Part shown: piece by piece, positions 46,055-55,655 of the stretch
How positions within the stretch are numbered: position 1 is the stretch's first letter
Layout: each line of letters starts with the position of its first letter
Assembly: GCA_016210495.1 (NCBI GenBank)
Contig: JACQUC010000093.1
Coordinates: 16,250-80,249, forward strand
Reading direction: 5' to 3'
Origin: Chloroflexota bacterium
GTDB taxonomy: Bacteria > Chloroflexota > FW602-bin22 > JACPRP01
Length of the DNA stretch: 64,000 nucleotides
Position numbers and translations under genes: made by a program
Notes under the pieces: generated by a model
Seen by the model: only the letters and a program-made list of their open reading frames with translations
Told to the model about the DNA's origin: nothing
The model's database searches: none

Positions 46055-47200
46055 GTGCGGATTGCCATAGACTACACGGCCGCCGTGAATCAGCACGCCG
46101 GCATCGGCCGATATGTCCGGGGCCTTGTCGATGCGCTGGCGGCCTTTGACACCTCCAACGAGTACGTCCTTTTCTACGCATACCAGCGCCAGACTAAGCC
46201 ACGCATCGCCGCTTTGAGCAAGCCTAATTTTCGCCAGCGCGCGATTCCCGTATCCGACCGTATCCTCACGATACTGTCACAGCGGTTGGCCGTTCCACTA
46301 CCGATGGACCTGCTCACCGGGCCGGTGGACGTCTTCCACTCGCCTGACTTCGTTCTCCCTCACGTGCGGCGAGCTGTCACGGTCTTGACCGTCCACGATC
46401 TATCGTTTCTGCTTTTTCCCGAGTGCGCGGACAGCGGGCTGAGATCCTACCTGGAGAAAGCCGTGCCCCGTTCCGTGGCGAGAGCGGACCTGATCACCGC
46501 CGATTCGCTTAACACCAAGAACGACCTTGTATGTTTGCTGGATGCGGAGCCCGAGAGGGTGGAAGTGGTTTTTGGCGGGGTGGATGAGAAGTTCAGGCCC
46601 TTGCGCGATGATTGGAGATTGCTGGCGGCTGTCCGACGGAAGTACCGGATCGACTTCCCTTTCATCCTGAGCATAGGAGTCATCGAGCCTCGCAAGAACC
46701 TGGGTCGCCTGATAAGGGCCTACGCGTTGCTGAAAGCACGCGGGGGCTTTGCCCACAAACTACTGATCGTAGGTCGGAAGGGGTGGCTGTACGAAGGCGT
46801 GTTTCACACGGTGGCAGAGCTCGGGCTTGACAAAGACGTTATCTTCCTCGGCTACGTGTCCGATTCGGACCTGCCGGTTCTCTACAACCTTGCCGACGTT
46901 TTCGCCTTCCCGTCCCTGTACGAGGGCTTCGGCTTTCCTGTGCTGGAGGCGATGGCCTGCGGGACGCCGGTCGTTTCCTCTAACCGTTCCTCGCTTCCCG
47001 AAGTCGTTGGCGAGGCCGGGCTATTGGCATCACCCGACGACGTAGGGGCGATCGCGGCGGCCCTGGACCAGATGCTGAACGACTCACACCTGAGGGATGA
47101 CCTCGTGCAGCGGGGCTTGCAGCGAGCCAGGCAGTTCACCTGGCAGAGGGCTGCCGAACGTATCGTCGAGGTTTACAGCCGGGCGGCACGGGAGAGATGA
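46055..47200 (+). CDS. GT4 family glycosyltransferase
   Basis: The 381 residues have a GT-B fold with the GT4 signatures GVIEPRKNLGRLI and [28 protein letters not shown] near the N-terminus is typical of mannosyltransferase-like members (WbdA/WbaZ-like). The GTG start has AGGAGG five bases upstream. It presumably adds a hexose to the lipid-linked repeat unit at the cytoplasmic face. It is most similar in the window to 47204 and 49793. Confidence 0.88.
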   Translation: MRIAIDYTAAVNQHAGIGRYVRGLVDALAAFDTSNEYVLFYAYQRQTKPRIAALSKPNFRQRAIPVSDRILTILSQRLAVPLPMDLLTGPVDVFHSPDFVLPHVRRAVTVLTVHDLSFLLFPECADSGLRSYLEKAVPRSVARADLITADSLNTKNDLVCLLDAEPERVEVVFGGVDEKFRPLRDDWRLLAAVRRKYRIDFPFILSIGVIEPRKNLGRLIRAYALLKARGGFAHKLLIVGRKGWLYEGVFHTVAELGLDKDVIFLGYVSDSDLPVLYNLADVFAFPSLYEGFGFPVLEAMACGTPVVSSNRSSLPEVVGEAGLLASPDDVGAIAAALDQMLNDSHLRDDLVQRGLQRARQFTWQRAAERIVEVYSRAARER

Positions 47201-47203
47201 AGA

Positions 47204-48343
47204 ATGCGCATCGGCTTCAATACGCTCTTCCTGGATCACCCGACGACCGGCACCGGCCAATACACGATGAATCTGCTGGCCGCCCTTGCGGAAATCGACC
47301 CCACGAACGACTATGTTCTGGCCGGGCCATCCTCACCGGCATCCCTCTGTGGGGGCGGACGAAGGTGGTCTTGGCAGCCTGTCGATGGCCCTTTTCGGCG
47401 GCTTAGCCGCCAACTGGACAAGGTATGGTTCGAGCAGGTGTCACTGCCACGTGTGTTTGGGGTGCACTCCGTCGATCTGATTCACTACCCGTACTTCGCC
47501 TCGCCGCTCCTTCCGACGAGGAAGGTCGTGCTCACGCTTCACGACCTGATACCGATGCTGCTCGAGCCGTACAGGGGTTCGGCGGCCGTTCGACTTTATA
47601 CATCCCTCGTGGCGGCGGCGTCCAGGCGAGCCGACGCCGTGATCGCGGACTCAGATTGCACTAAGGCCGACGTCGTCAGGTTGCTCGGTATTGCCCCGGA
47701 GAAAGTGTTTGTGATACACCTCGCCGCCGACGAACGCTTCAGGCCCATCGACGATCAGGCGGCCATGACTCGTCTCCGTCAGAGGTACGGACTCGGCAAT
47801 GACTTCGTCTTGTACCTTGGCGGACTCGACTATCGGAAGAACGTCGACACCTTGATCAGGGCCTTCTCGCGGGTGGCCAATGATTCACCTGGCCTGCAAC
47901 TGGCCATAGCCGGCCAGCCGGCCAGTGCTAGCAGGCTGTTTCCTGACCTTAGGCCCGTCGTCAAGCAATCGGGCGTCGAAGATGCCGTGGTCTTCCTGGG
48001 CTCGGTTAGCGAGGATGACAGGCTCTATCTATACAATGCTGCAAGAGTATTCGTGTTCCCCTCACTGTATGAGGGCTTCGGCCTGCCGCCACTGGAGGCT
48101 ATGGCGTGCGGCACTGTGGTAGCTTGCTCCAACGCATCCTCGCTCCCTGAAGTGGTGGGCGATGCCGCCCTTACCTTTGATCCCCGCGACGTAAGGGCTC
48201 TAGTCGAGGTGCTGCGAGCGGCCCTGCGAGACGATGCCCTGCGTTCGGAGCTGCGGGCCAGGGGACTGGAGAGGGCTCGTAAATTCAGTTGGCGCAAGAC
48301 TGCTATTGAGACACTTAAGGTCTACGAGACGGTGGTGTCCTAA
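47204..48343 (+). CDS. GT4 family glycosyltransferase
   Basis: The 379 residues show [19 protein letters not shown] at the N-terminus, [15 protein letters not shown] in the middle, and [18 protein letters not shown] near the C-terminus. It lies 3 bp after the previous stop. It is a tandem relative of 46055-47200. Acceptor and donor are unknown. Confidence 0.88.
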   Translation: MRIGFNTLFLDHPTTGTGQYTMNLLAALAEIDPTNDYVLAGPSSPASLCGGGRRWSWQPVDGPFRRLSRQLDKVWFEQVSLPRVFGVHSVDLIHYPYFASPLLPTRKVVLTLHDLIPMLLEPYRGSAAVRLYTSLVAAASRRADAVIADSDCTKADVVRLLGIAPEKVFVIHLAADERFRPIDDQAAMTRLRQRYGLGNDFVLYLGGLDYRKNVDTLIRAFSRVANDSPGLQLAIAGQPASASRLFPDLRPVVKQSGVEDAVVFLGSVSEDDRLYLYNAARVFVFPSLYEGFGLPPLEAMACGTVVACSNASSLPEVVGDAALTFDPRDVRALVEVLRAALRDDALRSELRARGLERARKFSWRKTAIETLKVYETVVS

Positions 48344-48366
48344 AAGCGTGGTGTGTTGCGTCTTCT

Positions 48367-48485
48367 TGATGCGTTCTGCGCTTTCCGTGTATTCCGTGCT
48401 TTCCGTGGTGCCGTAGGGGGGTGGCAGCGTTGTGCACTCTGATGCGTTCTGTGCTTCCGTGGTGTCGTAGAAGGGTGGCGGTGTT
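48367..48485. repeat. Imperfect tandem repeat with TTCCGTG core
   Basis: TGATGCGTTCTG starts at 48367 and again at 48440, each followed by TTCCGTGGTG and GGGTGGC. The first copy holds three TTCCGTG units spaced 9 bp (48383-48408), the same element as at 58145, 58282 and 59067. It fills the 142-bp gap between two glycosyltransferase genes. Confidence 0.7.
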
Positions 48486-49601
48486 TTGCGGGTCGTGATG
48501 CTTTCCAAGGCGCTCGTCGTAGGCGCCTACCAGAAGAAGGCCGAGGAGCTGGCGCGATTTGCCGACGTCGAGCTGACGGTGATCGTGCCTCCTGCCTGGC
48601 GTGAAGCAGGACGCAGCATCGAGCTGGAGAAGAGCTATGACCGTGGCTACGACCTCGTCGTCGAAGGCATGGCCCTTAATGGCAGCTTTCATCTCCATTT
48701 CTATCCCCACCTCGGCCGGCGCCTCCAGCAGATTCGGCCGCACGTGTTCCACATCGACGAGGAACCGTACAATTTCGCCACTTTGCACGCCATCTGGCTG
48801 GCGGGCCGGCTGGGAGCCAGGACCCTCTTCTTCACGTGGCAGAATATCTATCGCCAACTGCCACCCCCGTTCAGCCTCTTCGAGCGCTACGTTCTGGCGA
48901 GAGCCGATATCGGCATTGCCGGCAGCGAGGGGGCGAAGGAGGTTCTCCTGCGCAAAGGCTTCCGCAAACCTATTGCCGTGATACCGCAGTTCGGCGTTGA
49001 TCCGGACATCTACTCGCCGGCCGCTGAGGCCGGTATTGCTGTCGGCTCGCCCTCGCGGCCCTTTGTCATCGGCTACGTGGGGCGAATGATCGAGGCCAAA
49101 GGGCTGAAGGTTCTTATCGAGGCAGTGGCGGGAGTGCAGGGCCGCTGGGAGCTGCACCTCATCGGGAGTGGAAACCTGGCGCCTTTGTTACAACGCTATG
49201 TCCAGGACCTGGGCATTGCCGACCGTGTCCGATTCACGCCGCCTGTTCCGTCCACGCAGATGCCGGAGGAGCTGCGGCGTTTCGATGTGCTCGTATTGCC
49301 ATCCATTACCACGCCGAGCTGGAAAGAGCAGTTCGGGCGGGTGCTGATCGAGGCGATGGCCTGTGGAGTGCCCGTAATAGGCTCCGATTCTGGCGAGATA
49401 CCCCTCGTCGTCGGCGATGCAGGCCTCATCTTTCGCGAGGGGGACGCCGGCGACCTGCGATCCAGGCTGCTGGCGTTACGGGAGGACCTGGCGCAGCGTA
49501 AGAGACTGGCCGTGGCCGGCCGCCAGAGGGTGCTGGCTTACTACACCCAGGCGAAAGTGGCCGAGGAGACGCATAGGCTCTACCAGCTATTGCTTACCTA
49601 G
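48486..49601 (+). CDS. GT4 family glycosyltransferase
   Basis: The 371 residues start MRVVMLSKALVVGAYQKK (TTG start) and carry GYVGRMIEAKGLKVLIEA and GRVLIEAMACGVPVIGSDSG. The N-terminal half is unlike the neighbouring 46055/47204/49793 proteins, so it probably uses a different acceptor. A PPSFSLFERYV-like segment (LPPPFSLFERYVLARAD) resembles lipid-anchored family members. It is separated by repeats from the gene before it. Confidence 0.87.
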   Translation: MRVVMLSKALVVGAYQKKAEELARFADVELTVIVPPAWREAGRSIELEKSYDRGYDLVVEGMALNGSFHLHFYPHLGRRLQQIRPHVFHIDEEPYNFATLHAIWLAGRLGARTLFFTWQNIYRQLPPPFSLFERYVLARADIGIAGSEGAKEVLLRKGFRKPIAVIPQFGVDPDIYSPAAEAGIAVGSPSRPFVIGYVGRMIEAKGLKVLIEAVAGVQGRWELHLIGSGNLAPLLQRYVQDLGIADRVRFTPPVPSTQMPEELRRFDVLVLPSITTPSWKEQFGRVLIEAMACGVPVIGSDSGEIPLVVGDAGLIFREGDAGDLRSRLLALREDLAQRKRLAVAGRQRVLAYYTQAKVAEETHRLYQLLLT

Positions 49602-49644
49602 TTGCCGGCGGTGTGGTGGGGTAGGCATCGCGGCCCTTGAAGGG

Positions 49645-49697
49645 ACCGCTTCAGGCCGCAAACTGGTGACATTGCCTGCCCAGCGGCCTGAAGCGGT
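49645..49697. repeat. 15-bp inverted repeat hairpin
   Basis: ACCGCTTCAGGCCGC (49645-49659) and its exact complement (49683-49697) flank a 23-base loop, in the gap between two glycosyltransferase genes. It lacks a T-run, so transcript stabilisation is more likely than termination. Confidence 0.7.
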
Positions 49698-49792
49698 TGC
49701 TTTAGCGCCGCGACGCCAGTATTGCCGAGGAGCTTCCTAACCAGTGTGATTCAGGGCGTATCCATACACAACTGGTAATAGAGGAGTTAGTC

Positions 49793-50929
49793 TTGCACAT
49801 CGGCATCAACGCGCATCTGCTGTCTTTTGGCACGAGCTATCGTGGCGCGGGCATAAGCCGCTACATCCGCAGCACCGTGTCCCATCTGCGGCACCTGGCG
49901 GGCGACGACGAGTACAGCGTGTTCCTGGGCGACCCAAATCTGCCGCCCGAATTCAGCCCGGGTGCTCGCTTCCGGCCGGTGATCTCACGTCTGCCCACAG
50001 CTCGTCCTGTCGTCAGGATCCTTTGGGAGCAGCTGATCTTGCCGCTGGAGCTTATTTCGCGAGATATCGACGTCCTGCACTCGACTGGGTACGTCCAGCC
50101 ATTTGCCTGTTCGCGCCGGTCGGTGGTCACCGTTCACGACCTGAGCTTCGAGCTGTTTCCGGAAGCTTTCAACCGCGCAAACCGCCTGTATCTTGGCGCG
50201 TTCACGCGGTTTTCCGTGCGAAGGGCCGACCGCATCATCGCCGTGTCTGAGAACACGAAGAGAGACCTGGTGCGGCTGCTGGGGGCCGAGCCGGAGAAGA
50301 TCGACGTGATCTACCATGGCGTCGAGACATTCTTCCGGCCCATCGACGACGCCGTGCTCCTGGATGCTTTTCGGCGTGAGCATCAGGTTCCCGAACATTA
50401 CATACTTTTCGTCGGCACGCTGGAGCCGAGAAAAAACCTCAAGACGCTCGTGGCAGCTTTCGCCAGGCTCAAGCGAGCCGGCTTCCCGCACAAACTGGTC
50501 ATAGGCGGTGCCAAAGGCTGGCGGTGGGGCGATGTCTTCGCCACGGTGGAGGAGCTAGGACTGGCGCAAGAGGTAGTATTCATTGGCTATGTTGACTTGG
50601 CGAGGCAACCCTTGTGGTATAATTGTGCCGACCTTTTTGCCTACCCATCGGTCTACGAGGGCTTTGGCTTCCCCGTGTTGGAGGCCATGGCCTGTGGCAC
50701 GCCGGTGGTGACGTCAAGAGCAGCCTCGCTGCCGGAGGTGGTGGGCGAGGCAGGTCAATTGGTGGACCCTACGGACGCCAGCGCGATGGCCGAAGCGATG
50801 GTCAGGGTGCTGGTCTCGCCGGATTTGCGCCAGGAAATGCGGGAAAAAGGCCTCGAAAGGGCCAGCTCGTTTTCCTGGCACGAGGCGGCCAGACAGACAC
50901 GAGACACGTACACGAGGTGTCTAAAGTAA
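49793..50929 (+). CDS. GT4 family glycosyltransferase
   Basis: The 378 residues contain YRGAGISRYIRSTV near the N-terminus, GTLEPRKNLKTLVAAF and [18 protein letters not shown]. The TTG start has GAGGAG upstream at 49781. It resembles 46055-47200 in domain layout and signature spacing, which suggests duplication within the cluster. Confidence 0.88.
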   Translation: MHIGINAHLLSFGTSYRGAGISRYIRSTVSHLRHLAGDDEYSVFLGDPNLPPEFSPGARFRPVISRLPTARPVVRILWEQLILPLELISRDIDVLHSTGYVQPFACSRRSVVTVHDLSFELFPEAFNRANRLYLGAFTRFSVRRADRIIAVSENTKRDLVRLLGAEPEKIDVIYHGVETFFRPIDDAVLLDAFRREHQVPEHYILFVGTLEPRKNLKTLVAAFARLKRAGFPHKLVIGGAKGWRWGDVFATVEELGLAQEVVFIGYVDLARQPLWYNCADLFAYPSVYEGFGFPVLEAMACGTPVVTSRAASLPEVVGEAGQLVDPTDASAMAEAMVRVLVSPDLRQEMREKGLERASSFSWHEAARQTRDTYTRCLK

Positions 50930-51020
50930 GTCCAAGGTGAAAACAGTATCACTCACCACGGTGTGGGCAGATGATACAGTGCCTTTGGCTTAGCATTAGG
51001 ATCACACTTAGGAGCATAAG

Positions 51021-52442
51021 TTGTCCAGGGTTCGGGGAACATCCTTGCCAACCGCCGTGGTGGTGGTTGTGGACACTATCCTGATAAATGTGGGCTTTGC
51101 GCTCGCCTGGTGGGCCAGATACGAGTTGCAGGTCGGGCCGGACGTGGCCGCGGAGAACTACGTCACGCTGGACGCCTATCAGTACATCCAGGTGGCGCTC
51201 ACCTTCGTGCTGCTTGTCGTCTTCAAGCTACAGGGTCTCTACAATGATCGGCCAGGCGTCAACTGGATCGATCAGGTTGGCATACTGATGTCGGGCGCCG
51301 CGGTGGGCATCGCCATCATGATCATTGCCGTTTTCTACTATCGTCCCTACGCCTTTTCGCGGCTGATATTTCTTTATGTCTGGCTGGGTATCGTGGTCTT
51401 GCTTGCCCTGGCGCGACTCCTGGATCGAAACTTCAGGGCCTACTTGCGCAAGCGGGGCATCGGACTGGTGCGGCTGCTGGTGGTTGGAGCCGGGCCGCTG
51501 GGCCTCGTGATCATGCGTAACATCGTCGCTCAGCCCGACTTGGGCTACGACGTGATTGGCTTTGTCGACGGTGAGCGTGACGAAGATATCGGGCGCTTTA
51601 AGGCGCTGGGTGGCCTGGGCGGCCTCTCGCGTGTTCTGCGCGACCAGAAGGTCGAGGAGGTCATCATCGCGTTGCCCTCCGCCTCTCATCAGAAGATCGT
51701 CGAGATCATGATGCAGTGTGAGCGGCACCGCGTCTTTTTCCGACTGGTTCCTGATTTCTACGAGCTGAGCCTGAGCCAGGTGGACATCAGCGAGATCAAC
51801 GGCATTCCCTTAATCGGAGTGAGAGAGGCCTCGCTCCAGGGGTGGAACCTTTTGCTCAAGCGGGTCATGGATGTGATCGTGTCGGCTGGGGTGCTGGTCT
51901 TTCTTTCCCCACTCATCGCGCTGATAGGTTTGTCCATCAAACTGGACTCGCCTGGACCGACGCTCTTTGCCCAGACGCGGGTGGGGCGAGGGGGCCGTAC
52001 CTTCACCTGCTACAAGTTTCGCTCGATGAAGGTTGGCGCCGAAGATCAGATCACCCGTCTCAGCACGCTCAACGAGGCCGATGGCCCCATTTTCAAGATG
52101 CGCAACGACCCGCGACTCACCCGTGTCGGCAAGCTGTTGCGACGTCTCAGTCTGGACGAGCTGCCGCAATTCTATAACATTTTGCTGGGCGATATGAGCC
52201 TGGTGGGGCCCAGGCCACCCATTCCCTACGAGGTCGACCGGTACGAGGACTGGCATCGGAAGCGTCTCGACGTGTCCCCTGGGCTGACGGGGATGTGGCA
52301 GGTTAGCGGACGAAGCGAGCTAACCTTTGACGAGATGGTCTTGCTAGATATCTGGTATATCGAGAACTGGTCCCTGGGCCTCGATCTGAAGATTATGTTC
52401 CGCACAATTCCTGCCGTGCTGCTGGCAAAGGGGGCGTATTAG
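51021..52442 (+). CDS. Exopolysaccharide polyprenyl glycosylphosphotransferase (WbaP/WcaJ-like)
   Basis: The 473 residues show four to five N-terminal membrane segments, a nucleotide-binding-like central domain (VVGAGPLGLVIMRNI), another membrane segment near 285 and a C-terminal bacterial sugar transferase domain (KRVMDVIVSAG, CYKFRSMKVGAE, RLSLDELPQFYNILLGDMS, LVGPRPPIPYE, LDVSPGLTGMWQVSGRS). It starts repeat-unit synthesis by adding a sugar-1-phosphate to undecaprenyl phosphate. TTG start with AGGAG six bases upstream. Confidence 0.93.
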   Translation: MSRVRGTSLPTAVVVVVDTILINVGFALAWWARYELQVGPDVAAENYVTLDAYQYIQVALTFVLLVVFKLQGLYNDRPGVNWIDQVGILMSGAAVGIAIMIIAVFYYRPYAFSRLIFLYVWLGIVVLLALARLLDRNFRAYLRKRGIGLVRLLVVGAGPLGLVIMRNIVAQPDLGYDVIGFVDGERDEDIGRFKALGGLGGLSRVLRDQKVEEVIIALPSASHQKIVEIMMQCERHRVFFRLVPDFYELSLSQVDISEINGIPLIGVREASLQGWNLLLKRVMDVIVSAGVLVFLSPLIALIGLSIKLDSPGPTLFAQTRVGRGGRTFTCYKFRSMKVGAEDQITRLSTLNEADGPIFKMRNDPRLTRVGKLLRRLSLDELPQFYNILLGDMSLVGPRPPIPYEVDRYEDWHRKRLDVSPGLTGMWQVSGRSELTFDEMVLLDIWYIENWSLGLDLKIMFRTIPAVLLAKGAY

Positions 52443-52443
52443 T

Positions 52444-53586
52444 TTGAAGGTTGCCATCGTCTGCTCCTGGCTAAACCAGTACGGCGGCGCGGAACGCGTG
52501 CTGGAATCGCTCCACGACCTGTACCCGGGAGCTCCCATCTACACCTCGATGTTCCTGCCCGAGGCTATGCCCAGGGCCTATCGAGAATGGGACATACGAA
52601 CGAGCTTCCTGGACAGACTGCCTTTCGTCAAGAGACACCATCAGGCCTTTCTGCCCCTCTACCCGCTGGCCTTCGAGCAGTTCGATCTCGGCGAGTATGA
52701 CGTCGTCATCAGCAACAGCAGCGCCTTTTGCCTTGGCGTTATTACACCCCCGGGTACGACACACGTCTGCTATTGCCTCACGCCGGCGCGCTTCTTGTGG
52801 GACTACAAGCAGTACATTCAGGGCGAAAAAGTGGGCAAGGTAGCACGCGCGCTACTGCCGGTTTTTCTGAACTACCTGCGCACGTGGGACACTTGTGCCT
52901 CCAGCCGTGTCGACCACTTCGTCGCCATTTCGCGCGCTGTCGCCGCCCGTGTTGCCAAGTGTTATCGCCGGGACTCCGTCGTGATCCACCCGCCTATCGA
53001 AGCCGACTCGTTCAGCCCGAGCGATGACGTGGACGACTATTACCTGATTATCTCGCGCCTTGTTCCCTACAAGCGCATCGACTTGGCCATTCAGGCGTTC
53101 AATCACCTTGCCCTACCGCTCAGGATCGTCGGCGACGGCCGCCACCGCGAGCGCCTGGAGAAGCTGGCCCGGCCCAACGTGCAGTTCCTGGGACGAGTGA
53201 GCGATGGCGCGATCAAAGAGCTGTATGCCCGTTGTCGGGCCCTTATCTTCCCCGGCGAAGAGGACTTCGGGCTCTCTCCCCTGGAGGCGATGGCCTCTGG
53301 CCGGCCGGTCATTGCCTATGCGGCTGGAGGCGCTATGGAAACCATCGTCGAAGGCGTGACGGGGGCCTTCTTCCGGCAGCCGACTGTCGACGCCCTGGTC
53401 AGGGCCGTCGAGGCGTTTGACCATCGGGCGTTCGATCCCATGCGCACCCGCCGCCACGCCGAAGGATTCGACGTGCGCGTTTTCAAGAGGCAGCTAGGGG
53501 CATACGTGGCGGAGAAATGGCGGGAGCACGAGGCCGCCTCAGGCGGCCTGGGTAAGGTGCCAATCAGTGAGCTGTGCAGCGGCTAG
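52444..53586 (+). CDS. GT4 family glycosyltransferase
   Basis: The 380 residues start MKVAIVCSWLNQYGGAERVL (TTG start) and carry VCYCLTPARFLWDYKQYI, SRLVPYKRIDLAIQAF and FGLSPLEAMASGRPVIAY. The QYGGAERVL start and the LTPARFLWD segment mark a subgroup unlike the other four GT4 proteins. It lies one base after the phosphotransferase stop and overlaps the methyltransferase by 20 bp. Confidence 0.9.
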   Translation: MKVAIVCSWLNQYGGAERVLESLHDLYPGAPIYTSMFLPEAMPRAYREWDIRTSFLDRLPFVKRHHQAFLPLYPLAFEQFDLGEYDVVISNSSAFCLGVITPPGTTHVCYCLTPARFLWDYKQYIQGEKVGKVARALLPVFLNYLRTWDTCASSRVDHFVAISRAVAARVAKCYRRDSVVIHPPIEADSFSPSDDVDDYYLIISRLVPYKRIDLAIQAFNHLALPLRIVGDGRHRERLEKLARPNVQFLGRVSDGAIKELYARCRALIFPGEEDFGLSPLEAMASGRPVIAYAAGGAMETIVEGVTGAFFRQPTVDALVRAVEAFDHRAFDPMRTRRHAEGFDVRVFKRQLGAYVAEKWREHEAASGGLGKVPISELCSG

Positions 53587-54499
53587 CGATTTCGCCCTCT
53601 TCTGTTGCCCGAAGTGCCACGAGGCGCTACGGGCGTCGGCGAGCGTTCTCGAGTGCTCCGGGTGCGGGCGCAGCTACCCTGTGCCTGAGGGCATACCGAG
53701 CTTCGTCGGCGAAGACGCCTTCTACGAAGGTAGATGGTCCGAAACCGATTGGTCGGCAGGGTCCCTGCGGAACTACATGGTCAAGAAAGAGCGCTTCTTC
53801 GTCCGCGAGCTAAATGGTCGCCGGGGGTCGGTGCTGGACCTGGGCTGTGGCGGCGGCTGGAAGCTCTACGCGCGGGTTGGGCCGGCGGTTGGAGTGGACC
53901 TGTCCCTCGGCTCCTTGCAGCAGGCGAGCAGAGTATATGCCAGGGTGTGTCGCTCGCAACTGGTCGAGCTTCCTTTTCGTGACCAGAGCTTCGACTACGT
54001 GGTCAGTTGCGATGTCCTCGGGCACGTGCCCCGCGGTGAAAAAGACGCGGTCTGGCGCGAGATCTATCGGGTGCTGAAGCGCGGGGGCAGAACTTTACAC
54101 TACGTAGAGGTTGACGGCGACGATCCGCTGATGCGATTTGCGAAACGGTATCCCGACCTGTACAATAGGTACCTGTTGGAGCCCGAAGGACACATTGGCC
54201 TGGAGTCGGCGCAAGACATAATGTCTCGATTCCGGCGCCTGGGTTTTCGCCCTGTTCGGGAGGTTGCCTCCTATCGCGGGGCCACCTACGTGGGGCGGAT
54301 TGTTCAATACTTCGACAACGAATACCGGGATAAGTCGGCGGTGATCTTTGGCCTGGTCGCCATCTGCAAGGCGTTCACGGTCGCCAAGCCTGTTGAGGCC
54401 CTGGCTAACCTGGGGATGAGCCTGTTCATCGAAATCGGGGACAGAGTTCTGCCTTCATCGTGGTCCGGTGGGACGATGGTCTGCTACGAGAAGACATAG
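53567..54499 (+). CDS. SAM-dependent methyltransferase with N-terminal zinc ribbon
   Basis: The 310 residues start at a GTG inside the previous gene. CCPKCHEAL and CSGCGRSYP form a Trm112-like zinc ribbon, followed by a class I methyltransferase domain (VLDLGCGGGWKLYA for SAM, ELPFRDQSFDYVVSCDVLGHV). The C-terminal part has hydrophobic stretches. It probably O-methylates a sugar or lipid-linked intermediate of the polysaccharide. The target cannot be read from sequence. Confidence 0.85.
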   Translation: MSCAAASDFALFCCPKCHEALRASASVLECSGCGRSYPVPEGIPSFVGEDAFYEGRWSETDWSAGSLRNYMVKKERFFVRELNGRRGSVLDLGCGGGWKLYARVGPAVGVDLSLGSLQQASRVYARVCRSQLVELPFRDQSFDYVVSCDVLGHVPRGEKDAVWREIYRVLKRGGRTLHYVEVDGDDPLMRFAKRYPDLYNRYLLEPEGHIGLESAQDIMSRFRRLGFRPVREVASYRGATYVGRIVQYFDNEYRDKSAVIFGLVAICKAFTVAKPVEALANLGMSLFIEIGDRVLPSSWSGGTMVCYEKT

Positions 54500-54508
54500 G
54501 AGGAGACA

Positions 54509-55198
54509 TTGGAGCTAAAAGAGTATTGGCAGATACTGGTCGATCGAAGGTGGATCGTCGTCGGCCTGACGCTGCTGGCTTTGCTGGCGAGCGTGGCGGT
54601 GTCTTTTGGCCTCGCCACCTCGTACAAGGCAACTGTACGCCTGGCCATCAAGCCGCAAAGCGACCAGCAGAGGAGCGACAAATTCTATTCGTACGACGAG
54701 TACTACGCGTACGTTGCCTCGGAGTACTTGATCGACGACATCATCGAGCTGGTGGAGAGCGAGGCCTTTCGCAAGGACCTGAAAAAACTGCTCGAGGGCC
54801 AGGTGTCCGACATTCCGGAGAGGGCGATTCAGGCGAAAAAGACGCACCGCGTGTTAATCGTGAACGCCACGCTGGGATCGGAAAACGAGGCGCTGCTGCT
54901 GGTGAAGACCATTGGCGAGCTTCTGACGGGCGAAAACAAGTACTTCAGCCTGCTCAGTTGGCAGAATCCCACGGTGACCATTGTGGATCAGCCCCAGGTG
55001 ACAGTGCCCAGCGAAAGCAGGCGGGCCCTGGAGTTGGGCCTACGCGCCGCTCTTGGCCTGTTCGCCGGCATTGGCCTGGCCTTCCTGCTCGAGTATGTCG
55101 CGGGCAGCGTCAGGAGTGCCGGCCAGGTCGAGCGCAGCCTCGCGCTACCCGTCCTGGGCGAGATTCCTCGAGAAGCCGCTAGGTTGCCAAGAAAATAG
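54509..55198 (+). CDS. Wzz-type chain length determinant/tyrosine kinase modulator-like protein
   Basis: The 229 residues have the Wzz layout: a membrane segment near 18-38 (RRWIVVGLTLLALLASVAV), a periplasmic region of predicted helices and strands, and a second membrane segment near 180-200 before a short cytoplasmic tail ending LPVLGEIPREAARLPRK. The LPVLGEIP block resembles the linker to a BY-kinase domain, but the kinase itself is missing, so a separate kinase or none is used. The start is TTG with GGAGG nearby. It closes the exopolysaccharide cluster. Confidence 0.87.
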   Translation: MELKEYWQILVDRRWIVVGLTLLALLASVAVSFGLATSYKATVRLAIKPQSDQQRSDKFYSYDEYYAYVASEYLIDDIIELVESEAFRKDLKKLLEGQVSDIPERAIQAKKTHRVLIVNATLGSENEALLLVKTIGELLTGENKYFSLLSWQNPTVTIVDQPQVTVPSESRRALELGLRAALGLFAGIGLAFLLEYVAGSVRSAGQVERSLALPVLGEIPREAARLPRK

Positions 55199-55285
55199 CT
55201 AAGCTCACGAAGGTTATCTAGTGGGCGACCAAGCAATAGATGCGACGACGTCTCGTTGCGGTCCGCCTGGCTAAGGCGGATGTCG

Positions 55286-55376
55286 TTGCCCTGTCGTCCG
55301 GTCTCGTAGGGGGCAACCCTGCGTGGTTGCCCTGTCGTCCGATCTCGTAGGGGCAACCCTGCGTGGTTGCCCTGTC
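55286..55376. repeat. Two and a bit tandem copies of a ~40-bp unit with GTAGGGGCAACC hairpin
   Basis: Unit 1 (55286-55326, 41 bp) and unit 2 (55327-55366, 40 bp) differ by an inserted G and one base; a partial third begins at 55367. Each holds TTGCCCTGTCGTCCG followed by the GTAGGGGCAACC hairpin also seen at 8538. It lies in the 226-bp gap after the Wzz-like gene; the rest of that gap shows nothing recognisable. Confidence 0.8.
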
Positions 55377-55424
55377 GCTGCCAGGCCAAGAGAATCATGT
55401 CTGACGATGCTCTCTGCTAGCGCA

Positions 55425-55655
55425 CTAGGAGCTCCGCCCAGTGCGATGGTGCCTGGCCGCTTGCTGGACGACGTCGGCGAACTCCTCGAGCAGATCGCGC
55501 TCGACGGCGATTGTGACTCCGTTCACGTTGAAGCTGAGAATGTAGACGCCGTCGTCAAGGTCCTCCCAAACCTCGTAGTTCTCGCTTGCGGCGATAGTGG
55601 GATACTCATCCAGCGTCGGCTCGGGATCTCCCTGCGGTCCTCTTTCCTTCAGCAC
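55425..55655 (-). CDS. Hypothetical small acidic protein
   Basis: From the GTG at 55655, with GGAGG eight bases upstream, the protein is 76 residues. It reads YEVWEDLDDGVYILSFNVNGV then IAVERDLLEEFADVV, a beta-beta-alpha pattern found in small conserved hypotheticals. The longer ATG start at 55691 has no ribosome site. I do not recognise the family. A 256-bp region up to 55911 holds no other gene I can support. Confidence 0.55.
   Translation of the reverse strand: MLKERGPQGDPEPTLDEYPTIAASENYEVWEDLDDGVYILSFNVNGVTIAVERDLLEEFADVVQQAARHHRTGRSS

Noticed and set aside
54460..55182. 240-codon open frame in the Wzz-like region
   Set aside because: It is out of frame with the Wzz-like protein, which has clear membrane segments and the LPVLGEIP motif.
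55286..55376. CRISPR-like direct repeats
   Set aside because: The units are contiguous without spacers and belong to a hairpin family found elsewhere in the window.
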